This document shows positions 17,889 through 28,294 of a DNA stretch of 64,000 nucleotides, one piece after another. The position numbers and the translations under genes are program-made. Numbering within the stretch: position 1 is the first letter of the stretch; each line of letters begins with the position of its first letter. The stretch comes from Mycobacterium sp. 1164985.4 (lineage in GTDB: Bacteria; Actinomycetota; Actinomycetes; Mycobacteriales; Mycobacteriaceae), in contig NZ_LZMD01000053.1 of the NCBI RefSeq assembly GCF_001668575.1, positions 1-64,000 on the forward strand, written 5' to 3'. Under the pieces are notes generated by a model. The model was not told the DNA's origin, did not search any database, and saw only the letters and a list, made by a program, of their open reading frames with translations.

Positions 17889-18866
17889 ATGACTTGGCTG
17901 GTGACTGGCGGGGCGGGCTACATCGGGTCCCATGTCGTCCGCGCCTTATCGGACGCCGATATGCCGGTGGTGGTGATCGACGACCTTTCGACCGGCCTCG
18001 AGCGGTTCGTTCCTCCGGCGGTTCCGCTGGTGCGCGGCACGCTGCTCGACAGCGACCTCGTCGTCCGCACGCTCGACGAACATCGCGTCGACGGCGTCAT
18101 CCACATCGCGGGTTTCAAGTATGCCGGTGTCTCGGTACAACGACCACTGCACACCTACGAGCAGAACGTCTCAGCGATGGTCACGCTGCTCAAGGCGATG
18201 GAAGCCGCCGGCACCAACAAGATGGTGTTCTCCTCCAGCGCCGCCACGTACGGCACCCCGGACGTCGACACGGTCACGGAGCAGACGCCCACTGCGCCCG
18301 AGTCGCCGTACGGGGTCAGTAAGTTGGTGGGCGAGTGGATGATTCGCGATGCCGCACGCGCGTCCAGATTGCGCCACACCAGCCTGCGGTATTTCAACGT
18401 CGTGGGCTCGGGGTCCGACGAACTGTTCGACGTCAGCCCGCACAACCTCTTTCCGCTGGTGTTCGACATGCTGTGCCGCGACGAGACGCCGAGGATCAAC
18501 GGCGCCGACTACCCCACGCCGGACGGCACCTGCGTGCGCGACTACGTCCACGTATCGGATCTCGCGCTGGCCCACGTCGCCGCCGCGCGGCGGTTGGAGG
18601 CCGGCGACCCGATCGAGCCCGTCTACAACCTCGGCAGCGGCAGCGGCACCTCCGTTCGCGAGATCATGACCACCATCCGCGATGTCACCGGGTTCGATTT
18701 CGAGCCGGTCGTCGGTCCGCGCCGGCCTGGCGACCCCGCCCGTATCGTCGCGTCGGGAGACCTGGCCGCGCGCGACCTCGACTGGCGGATGCGGCATTCG
18801 CTGGAGGAGATGGTGCGGTCGGCATGGATCGCACGCCGGCAAGCAGGGGATGCGTATCCGCGGTAA
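17889..18866 (+). CDS. galE: UDP-glucose 4-epimerase-like NAD-dependent epimerase
   Basis: A 325-residue extended short-chain dehydrogenase. The NAD-binding motif is GGAGYIGSHV at residue 8; the Ser/Tyr/Lys triad is seen in FSSSAATYG and YGVSK; the substrate region has RYFNVVGSGSDELFD. This pattern fits GalE, which interconverts UDP-glucose and UDP-galactose for arabinogalactan and glycolipid synthesis. GAGGAAG precedes the ATG at 17889 by a proper distance; an ATG at 17856 is unlikely. The stop overlaps the next gene by 17 bases. Confidence 0.9.
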   Translation: MTWLVTGGAGYIGSHVVRALSDADMPVVVIDDLSTGLERFVPPAVPLVRGTLLDSDLVVRTLDEHRVDGVIHIAGFKYAGVSVQRPLHTYEQNVSAMVTLLKAMEAAGTNKMVFSSSAATYGTPDVDTVTEQTPTAPESPYGVSKLVGEWMIRDAARASRLRHTSLRYFNVVGSGSDELFDVSPHNLFPLVFDMLCRDETPRINGADYPTPDGTCVRDYVHVSDLALAHVAAARRLEAGDPIEPVYNLGSGSGTSVREIMTTIRDVTGFDFEPVVGPRRPGDPARIVASGDLAARDLDWRMRHSLEEMVRSAWIARRQAGDAYPR

Positions 18867-20640
18867 GTACGCGTTGGGCAACTGGGTCGCGCGCACCGCC
18901 GTCGCCCTGATCGTCGTGCAGCTGGCGATCCGGGCGGTCCTGGCGTTCGGCGGCTATTTCTATTGGGACGACCTGATTCTCATCGGGCGCGCGGGCACCC
19001 AGTCGCTGTTCTCGCCGACATACCTGTTCGACGATCACGACGGCCACGTCATGCCGGGGGCGTTTCTCGTCGCCGGCGTGATCACCTTGATAGCGCCGCT
19101 GAACTGGATCGGCCCTGCGCTCAGCCTGTTGATTCTGCAGCTGCTGGTGTCACTGGCGTTGCTGCGCACCCTGCACGTCATCCTCGGATGGCGACCAGTG
19201 CTGTTGTTGCCCTTGACATTCGCATTGTTCACACCGCTGGCGGTGCCGGGCTTCGCGTGGTGGGCAGCGGCATTGAACTCGTTGCCGATGCTGGCGGCGA
19301 TGGCGTGGGTCTGCGGCGACGCGATCCTCCTCGTGCGCACCGGCGACCGTCGCCACGCGGTGACGGCCCTGCTGGTCTACGTCGGGGGGCTGCTGTTCTT
19401 CGAGAAGTCGGCGGTGATTCCGTTCGTCGCGTTCGCGGTGACGGCGCTGCTGTGCCACGTGACGGGCTCGGGGTCGGTGAAAGCGGTGTGGCGTCGCGGC
19501 ATTCGCCTCTGGGGGCCATCGCTTGTGGTCACGGCCGGCTGGGTCGGCGTGTACCTGATCGTGGTCGACCAGAAGCGGTGGACCCTCGATTTGGCGATGA
19601 CGTGGGATCTGCTCGCGAGGTCGGTGACGCACGGGATCGTGCCGGGGCTGGTCGGCGGTCCGTGGGATTGGCAGCGGTGGGCGCCGGCCTCGCCGTGGGC
19701 CACTCCGCAGGCGACGGTGATGGTGCTGGGGTGGACTGCCCTGACCGCGGCGGTCGCGGTCACGGTGCTGCGTAAACGGCGGATCGCCGCCGTGTGGCTG
19801 GTGGCGGCCGGATACGCGGTGGCCTGCCAGGTGCCGATCTATCTCATGCGGTCGTCACAGTTCACCGCCTTGGAATTGGCGCAGACGCTGCGCTATCTAC
19901 CCGACCTCGTCATCGTGCTAGCGCTGCTGGCGGCGGTCGGGCTGTGCGCGCCTAACCGCGAGGGGACGCGATGGATGGACGCCTCGCGGCGGCGTGCGGT
20001 GGTGATCTGTGTCCTCACATCGGCCTTCGTCGCCAGCAGTCTGTACTCAACGGCGACGTTCCTGACCGCGTGGCGTGACAACCCGGCGCAGGAGTATCTG
20101 CGCAATGCGTTGTCCGGCTTGACCACTGCGGCGAGGATGTCGAATGCGCCGATGCTCGACCAGGAGGTCGACCCGATGGTGCTGCAGCGGGTGGTCGGCC
20201 CCGAGAACCGGGCCAGCCACATGTTCGCGCTGGTGCCCAACCGTCCCGAATTCGCCTCGGCCACAACTGAACTGCGTATGTTCGATCACACCGGCCGGGT
20301 GGTCGATGCGAAGGTCACGTGGGTGCGCAGTATCGTGCCGGGACCGCAACCGGACTGCGGATATCTGGTGCAGCCGGAGACTGAAGTCCGCATGCCGTTG
20401 GACGGCCCGCTGCTGCCGGCCGATTGGACGGCGGAGATCAACTATCTGGCGAACAGCGACGGTTCGATGATGATGTCGTTGTCCGAGGGCCATGAGGTCA
20501 AGGTGCCGGTGCGGCCGGGACTGAACCGGGTGTTCGTCCGGCTGCCGGGTGCGGGCGACGCCATCGACGTGCGCGCGAACACCGCGGCGTTGTCGGTGTG
20601 CATCGCTTCCGGACCTGTCGGTTTCGTGGCGCCGAAATAG
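18850..20640 (+). CDS. GT-C-like polytopic membrane protein (Rv3635-like)
   Basis: A 596-residue protein with an N-terminal membrane segment followed at once by YFYWDDLILIGRA, an acidic first extracellular loop like the catalytic Asp motif of GT-C polyprenyl-linked glycosyltransferases. About eleven hydrophobic segments follow, then a soluble C-terminal domain of roughly 190 residues that would lie outside the membrane. Length and layout match M. tuberculosis Rv3635. It probably transfers a sugar from a lipid carrier in the envelope, but donor and acceptor are unknown. The ATG 18850 lies inside the end of galE, suggesting coupled translation. Confidence 0.75.
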   Translation: MRIRGKYALGNWVARTAVALIVVQLAIRAVLAFGGYFYWDDLILIGRAGTQSLFSPTYLFDDHDGHVMPGAFLVAGVITLIAPLNWIGPALSLLILQLLVSLALLRTLHVILGWRPVLLLPLTFALFTPLAVPGFAWWAAALNSLPMLAAMAWVCGDAILLVRTGDRRHAVTALLVYVGGLLFFEKSAVIPFVAFAVTALLCHVTGSGSVKAVWRRGIRLWGPSLVVTAGWVGVYLIVVDQKRWTLDLAMTWDLLARSVTHGIVPGLVGGPWDWQRWAPASPWATPQATVMVLGWTALTAAVAVTVLRKRRIAAVWLVAAGYAVACQVPIYLMRSSQFTALELAQTLRYLPDLVIVLALLAAVGLCAPNREGTRWMDASRRRAVVICVLTSAFVASSLYSTATFLTAWRDNPAQEYLRNALSGLTTAARMSNAPMLDQEVDPMVLQRVVGPENRASHMFALVPNRPEFASATTELRMFDHTGRVVDAKVTWVRSIVPGPQPDCGYLVQPETEVRMPLDGPLLPADWTAEINYLANSDGSMMMSLSEGHEVKVPVRPGLNRVFVRLPGAGDAIDVRANTAALSVCIASGPVGFVAPK

Positions 20641-20666
20641 CGAGCGTTCATGCCACGCTGTCTGCC

Positions 20667-21038
20667 ATGACAGACGTACGCGAACAAGGGCTGCAGGTTT
20701 TCCGCGAATTGCTCCCGGGAGTCCTCCCCGACGGCGACGTGGAACTGCCGTCAGGTGCTTTCGGCGGCGAGATGCTGGGCCTCGCGATGGACAACGTGTT
20801 CGGCCGGTTGTGGACCCGTGAGGGGTTGAGCCGCCGCGACCGCAGCCTGGTGACGCTCGGCATTCTCATCGCGCTGCGCGCCGATGACGAGCTGCGGATC
20901 CACGTTCAGATCGCCCGTAACAACGGCCTGACCGACGACGAGATCGCCGAAGTGATCTACCACTGCACCGGTTACGCCGGGTTCCCGGCCGCCAACTCGG
21001 CGATGAAAATCGCTCAGGACGTGCTGCAGGACACGTGA
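20667..21038 (+). CDS. carboxymuconolactone decarboxylase family protein
   Basis: A 123-residue protein of the CMD/PcaC fold: FGRLWTREGLSRRDRSLVTL followed by DELRIHVQIARNNGLTDDEI and IYHCTGYAGFPAAN. It lacks the CxxC of AhpD peroxidase partners, so it is closer to 4-carboxymuconolactone decarboxylase. No protocatechuate-pathway gene lies near, so the substrate is unproven. The start is the ATG at 20667; an in-frame ATG at 20598 lies inside the preceding gene. Confidence 0.85.
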   Translation: MTDVREQGLQVFRELLPGVLPDGDVELPSGAFGGEMLGLAMDNVFGRLWTREGLSRRDRSLVTLGILIALRADDELRIHVQIARNNGLTDDEIAEVIYHCTGYAGFPAANSAMKIAQDVLQDT

Positions 21039-21056
21039 GCATGGACGTCGGTCTGG

Positions 21057-21129
21057 AGCCACCTAGGAGAATCGAACTCCTGACCTGCTCATTACGAGTG
21101 AGCCGCTCTGCCGACTGAGCTAAGGTGGC
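21057..21129 (-). tRNA. tRNA-Thr (anticodon CGT)
   Basis: On the minus strand, a 7-bp acceptor stem GCCACCT/AGGTGGC, D-arm TAGCTCAGTCGGCAGAGC, anticodon stem-loop GCTCA-CTCGTAA-TGAGC with anticodon CGT, and T-arm with GTTCGATTC. No CCA is encoded. Length 73 bases, discriminator T. Confidence 0.96.
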
Positions 21130-21198
21130 GTGCCCGGCTCACAGATGTGTCAGCCGCAGGCGGGACGAGTCTACGGCAGGGCCCGCCGCCGACCCAAC

Positions 21199-22407
21199 TC
21201 AGTCGCGCAGCGCCCGTCCGACCGTCGCCACCATCGCGTCGACCGCGAACTTCGGCTTGACGTTGACCGCCAGCGCCTCGCGGCACTCCAGCACGGCTTC
21301 GATGCACCGCAGCAGCTTGTCCGGCGGCGCGTGCGCGGCCAACCTGGCGATCTCCTCGCCCATGTCGGGGTGGTTGTGCGCAACGCCGCCCGCGTTCGAT
21401 GCCACCAGCAGCGCGTCGCGGAAGTAGGTGGCCAAGTCGATCAGCGCCCGGTCGAGGGAGTCGCGCGAGGCGCGCGTCTTGCGCGACTTCTGCCGTCGCT
21501 CAAGGGCACTCAGCGCGCCCGCCGCCCCGCGCAGCGAGCCGGCCGTGCCCTTGCCGGTGCCGCCGGCCCCGAGCGCGGTCCTCAGTTCCTCGGTCTCGGC
21601 CTCGTTGCGCTCCACCGTCAACGCCAGCGCCTCGTCCTCGGCGGTCTTGACCAACTCCTCGGCCGCGGCGTAGGCACGCGACGGTGTCGCGGCGTCCCGC
21701 GCGAGGCCCAGAGCCCGTTTCCGGCGCTCCCTGGCCGACTCGTCGGTGGCCAACCGCCGGGCCCGCCCGACGTGGCCGCCGCTGACCGACGCGGCCCAGC
21801 GCGCGTCGGCCTCCGGCAGCCCGTCGCTGTCCATCAGCACATCGGCGATTGCGTCCACGGTCGGCGTCACCAACGCCACGTGCCGACAGCGCGAGCGCAG
21901 CGTGATCGCGATGTCCTCCGGATCGACCGACGGCGCGCACAGCAGGAACACCGTCGACGGCGGCGGTTCCTCGACCACCTTCAGCAGGGCGTTCGCCGCG
22001 CCCTCGGTGAGCCGGTCCGCGTCCTCGATCACCACGACCTGCCACCGCCCGGTGCCCGGCCGCCGCGACGCGATCTGCACGATCGTGCGCATCTCGTCGA
22101 CACCGATCGACAGCCCCTCTGGGACGATCCGCCGCACGTCGGCGTGGGTACCGGCCATCGTCGTCGTGCAGGCCCGGCACTCCCCGCACCCCGGCACGCC
22201 GTCCGACGTGCACTGCAGCGCCGCGGCAAAGCACAGCGCGGCCACCGACCGACCCGAACCGGGCGGACCGGTGATCAGCCACGCATGTGTCATGGTCCCG
22301 ATCGCGGCCCCGCTGTGAGCCGCCTCACCACGCGCCGCGCGCGCCGCGGCCACCAACTCGGCCTCAACGGCCTGCTGACCCACGAGACGCGAGAAAACAC
22401 CGCCCAT
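21199..22407 (-). CDS. holB: DNA polymerase III subunit delta'
   Basis: Clamp-loader subunit that helps load the sliding clamp during replication. It is 402 residues (Rv3644c-like). The P-loop region ITGPPGSGRSVAAL is followed by a zinc-binding segment with cysteines in GCGECRACTT, then VVIEDADRLTEGAANALLKVVEEPP and the sensor-1-like LRSRCRHVAL. The start is the ATG at 22407 (MGGVFSRLVGQ); the open frame runs about 300 bases further but without homology. It is divergent from the adenylate cyclase gene across 82 bases. Confidence 0.94.
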   Translation of the reverse strand: MGGVFSRLVGQQAVEAELVAAARAARGEAAHSGAAIGTMTHAWLITGPPGSGRSVAALCFAAALQCTSDGVPGCGECRACTTTMAGTHADVRRIVPEGLSIGVDEMRTIVQIASRRPGTGRWQVVVIEDADRLTEGAANALLKVVEEPPPSTVFLLCAPSVDPEDIAITLRSRCRHVALVTPTVDAIADVLMDSDGLPEADARWAASVSGGHVGRARRLATDESARERRKRALGLARDAATPSRAYAAAEELVKTAEDEALALTVERNEAETEELRTALGAGGTGKGTAGSLRGAAGALSALERRQKSRKTRASRDSLDRALIDLATYFRDALLVASNAGGVAHNHPDMGEEIARLAAHAPPDKLLRCIEAVLECREALAVNVKPKFAVDAMVATVGRALRD

Positions 22408-22489
22408 CGGAGATAACAGTAATGCTGCGAACCGACACGTCCGTCTCACAGCACCCGTACCCGTCGCCGATGCCCGATACGGTTGACGC

Positions 22490-24130
22490 GTGGCTATGGG
22501 AGAACGACCGATCGGGCGAATCAGCGCATTCGTCCGGTGGGCCGCGCGCACCCCGTGGCCGGTGTTCACGCTGGGCATGGTGCAGGCCGACATCATCGGG
22601 GCCCTGCTGGTCCTGAGCTTCCTGCGATTCGGCCTGCCACCCGAGGACCGCATCCAGCTACAGGATCTGCCCGCCTTCAACCTGGCGGTCTTCCTCGGCT
22701 TCCTGTTCGTTTCCTTCACCGTGGCGGCCTATTGGAGCCTGCGGCTGCTGATCCCGGTCATGCGATGGCAGCGCCGCGACATGCTGCTCGGTGACCGGGA
22801 CCCGGCCGACACCGAGGTGGCGCGCACCCGCGCACTGAAGATGCCGTTCTACCGGTCGGTGATCAACGTCGCGAACTGGTTCCTGGGCTCGGTGGTATTC
22901 ATCGTCGCGAGTTGGCCGGTGGCCAGTAAGTCGGCGCCGGTGGTCGCGGTCGCCACGGGGCTGGGCGCCACCGCGACGGCGATCATCGGCTACCTGCAGT
23001 CCGAACGCGTGCTGCGCCCCGTCGCGGTGGCCGCCCTGCGCGGCGGTGTACCGGAGAACTTCCGTGCCCCCGGTGTGATCGCGCGTCAGGTGATGACGTG
23101 GGTGCTGTCCACCGCGGTCCCGATCATCGCGATCGTGCTGGCGGTCGTGGCCAGCAAGTTCGAGATCCTCACCGCGCCCGCCGACCGGCTGACCACCCCG
23201 ATCCTGATCCTGTCGATCTCCGCTCTGGTGGTCGGGTTGGCCGGTACTGTGCTGGTGGCCATGTCGATCGCCGACCCGCTGCGCCAGCTGCGCTGGGCGC
23301 TCGGCGAGGTGCAACGCGGCAACTACAACGCCCACATGCAGATCTACGACGCCAGCGAGCTGGGCCTGCTGCAGGCCGGGTTCAACGACATGGTCCGCGA
23401 CCTGGCCGAACGGCAGCGGCTGCGCGACCTGTTCGGCCGGTACGTCGGCGAGGACGTCGCCCGGCGCGCGCTCGAGCGCGGAACCGAGCTCGGCGGGCAG
23501 GAACGCGACGTGGCGGTGCTGTTCGTCGACCTGGTGGGTTCGACGCAGCTGGCGGCGACCATCCCCGCCGCCGAGGTCGTCAACCTGCTCAACGACTTCT
23601 TCCGCGTGGTGGTCGACACGGTCAACCGGCACGGCGGCTTCGTCAACAAGTTCCAGGGCGACGCGGCGCTGGCCATCTTCGGCGCCCCGATCGAGCATCC
23701 CGACGCCTGCGGCGCCGCCCTTGCGGCCTCGCGCGAGCTGCACGACGAGCTCATCGAGGTGCTGGGCCAGACGGAGTTCGGGATCGGGGTGTCGGCCGGC
23801 CGGGCCATCGCCGGGCACATCGGCGCCCAGGCCCGCTTCGAGTACACGGTCATCGGTGACCCCGTCAACGAAGCGGCGCGCCTGACCGAGTTGGCCAAGC
23901 TGGAGGAGGGCCATGTGCTCGCCTCGGCGATCGCGGTCAGCGGGGCTCTCGACGCCGAGGCACTGTGCTGGGACGTCGGCGAGATCGTCGAACTGCGGGG
24001 CCGTGTCGCCCCGACGCAGTTGGCCAGGCCGCTGAATCTGGCGTCCACCGACCGCACCGAGCGGAACGACGCTGACGCCGAGGTCGAACAGGACGCCGAA
24101 CGTGAAGTGGTGTCCGAGGATTCGCGCTGA
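22490..24130 (+). CDS. membrane-bound class III adenylate cyclase with HAMP domain (Rv3645-like)
   Basis: Makes cAMP from ATP. It is 546 residues: six membrane segments in the first 290 residues, a HAMP linker (about 265-320), then a cyclase domain with metal-binding aspartates in LFVDLVGSTQLA and FQGDAALAIFGAP. cAMP made here could signal to CRP, encoded about 23 kb away. TACGGT (22478-22483) stands six bases before the GTG at 22490, the expected arrangement for a leaderless transcript, so I use that GTG rather than the ATG two codons later. Confidence 0.92.
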   Translation: MAMGERPIGRISAFVRWAARTPWPVFTLGMVQADIIGALLVLSFLRFGLPPEDRIQLQDLPAFNLAVFLGFLFVSFTVAAYWSLRLLIPVMRWQRRDMLLGDRDPADTEVARTRALKMPFYRSVINVANWFLGSVVFIVASWPVASKSAPVVAVATGLGATATAIIGYLQSERVLRPVAVAALRGGVPENFRAPGVIARQVMTWVLSTAVPIIAIVLAVVASKFEILTAPADRLTTPILILSISALVVGLAGTVLVAMSIADPLRQLRWALGEVQRGNYNAHMQIYDASELGLLQAGFNDMVRDLAERQRLRDLFGRYVGEDVARRALERGTELGGQERDVAVLFVDLVGSTQLAATIPAAEVVNLLNDFFRVVVDTVNRHGGFVNKFQGDAALAIFGAPIEHPDACGAALAASRELHDELIEVLGQTEFGIGVSAGRAIAGHIGAQARFEYTVIGDPVNEAARLTELAKLEEGHVLASAIAVSGALDAEALCWDVGEIVELRGRVAPTQLARPLNLASTDRTERNDADAEVEQDAEREVVSEDSR

Positions 24131-24157
24131 TCTCGAGCGCGAGGTCACGTTCGCGGG

Positions 24158-26956
<2,799 letters not shown>

Positions 26957-27091
26957 CTTTTACTTACGCTCCACTTCTTCGGTCGCCTACAGCGCAGAAT
27001 TCCGTACTAGACGGCGCTTCGACCCTGTCGGCAACTGACAATTTCGCACCCCGCGCGAGCCGACGCAAACTGACCCCCCTTGCAGCGGCCG

Positions 27092-27682
27092 TCAGACCCG
27101 CGGCCACTCCTGGAACGCCTCCACACTCCCCGGAGGTTCCCCCACGTTCTCTACCAGGCGCGATAGCCGTCGTCTACCGCTGATCCTCAGCGCCGGGCGC
27201 GACCCGCGGGTCCCGATCAGCGTCGGCGCGATCCCCACCCGCATCATTGCCGACGCCAGGGGCGAATGCGTGTCGGGCGCGTGCGGGTCCAGGCCGAGCA
27301 GGTAGCGGTCGACCTCCGGCGTGCCCGCAGCCAGTGTCCAGGCTCGCAGCTCACGCGGGCCCGGCAGCCAGTTGGGCGGAACGGTTTTGACGGCGCCTCG
27401 GGTCCACTCCGAGGCGATGCCGACCAGCCGGGGGTCGACCGCGGTGCGCACCAGCGGGGTGTTCTCGTCGGTGCGGGCGATCTCGGGCTGCAGACCGGCC
27501 TCGACGATCATCTCCGCGAGCGCCTCGGCCCGCCACAGCCGCTCGACGACGACCGACAGCCGCGCACCCTGTTCGCCGCCCGAGCCCACCAGGACCACTT
27601 GGCCCGGCCCGGCGAGCAGCCCGGTGAGGTCGGCGACCGCGGGGGGCACCGACTCCGCCGAGAAGAACGACAGCTGGCTCAC
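27092..27682 (-). CDS. conserved hypothetical protein (Rv3647c-like)
   Basis: A 196-residue protein conserved next to topA in mycobacteria (Rv3647c). It has no membrane segment or signal peptide and no catalytic motif I can name. The middle (WTRGAVKTVPPNWLPGPREL) and the Arg-rich ISGRRRLSRLVENVGE near the C terminus are the most distinctive parts. The ATG at 27682 gives MSQLSFFSAES. Upstream toward topA, 26957-27091 probably holds the topA promoter; I see no other feature there. Confidence 0.8.
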   Translation of the reverse strand: MSQLSFFSAESVPPAVADLTGLLAGPGQVVLVGSGGEQGARLSVVVERLWRAEALAEMIVEAGLQPEIARTDENTPLVRTAVDPRLVGIASEWTRGAVKTVPPNWLPGPRELRAWTLAAGTPEVDRYLLGLDPHAPDTHSPLASAMMRVGIAPTLIGTRGSRPALRISGRRRLSRLVENVGEPPGSVEAFQEWPRV

Positions 27683-27748
27683 GAATCGACAGTAAGCCAG
27701 TCACCGGCGTCTGCCGCGGCGGCCGTGCCGTAGCGCGCCGGAATAGCG

Positions 27749-27789
27749 AACACCCCGCGGCGGCCGATTCTCGACGCTCGCGGGGTGTT
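27749..27789 (-). terminator. terminator-like hairpin downstream of cspA
   Basis: Perfect 10-bp inverted repeat AACACCCCGC (27749-27758) and GCGGGGTGTT (27780-27789) with a 21-base loop, lying just after the cspA stop on its strand. It is followed by a mixed rather than pure T tract, as is common in mycobacteria. It probably also shields the downstream Rv3647c-like gene from cspA transcription. Confidence 0.65.
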
Positions 27790-27812
27790 GCCTTTCGATC
27801 GTGTTGGTCGCT

Positions 27813-28016
27813 CTAGACGGCCCGAACACCCGTGGCCTGGGGCCCCTTGGGGCTCTGGCCAACCTCGAACTCGACCTTCTGGTTCTCCTCCAGGGTGCGG
27901 AAGCCGCTGCCCTGAATCTCCGTGTAGTGGACAAAAACGTCGGCGGAGCCGTCCTCCGGGGCGATGAAGCCGAAGCCCTTCTCCGCGTTGAACCACTTCA
28001 CAGTTCCCTGTGGCAT
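27813..28016 (-). CDS. cspA: cold-shock protein
   Basis: A 67-residue RNA/DNA chaperone consisting of one cold-shock domain. RNP1 is KGFGFIAPE and RNP2 is VFVHYTEI; it starts [17 protein letters not shown]. The open frame extends upstream but the ATG at 28016 matches the family. AGGAA/GAAGGA purines precede it. A long divergent region follows, suggesting the long 5' leader typical of cold-shock genes. Confidence 0.96.
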   Translation of the reverse strand: MPQGTVKWFNAEKGFGFIAPEDGSADVFVHYTEIQGSGFRTLEENQKVEFEVGQSPKGPQATGVRAV

Positions 28017-28294
28017 TTCCTGTTGTTTCCTTCTCTTATTCACCGGGTGCGGTCCACCGTGTTTCGGTACACCGGGCCCGTTCCGACCGCTCTCCTTCGT
28101 GGAAGCTCGGAACTCAACCCGACCTACAACCCTCGCAGGAACCGCGATCGCAACGACGATCCTGCGAGTGCTAATACACGAACACAGAAGCTGCGACCGC
28201 GATAAGTCAATCACGTTCGTCGCTGCGGCGACAGTCTCGGCGTTTCAAATCGGCAACAATTCACCTAAACAGGAGTCTCGAGGAGGAACGATCG
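28017..28294. other. divergent intergenic region between cspA and the helicase
   Basis: 278 bases without a credible gene. It must contain the promoter and probable long leader of cspA (minus) and the promoter of the helicase (plus), whose ribosome binding site GAGGAGG sits just before 28295. The middle is less GC-rich than its surroundings. I see no clear operator. Confidence 0.5.
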
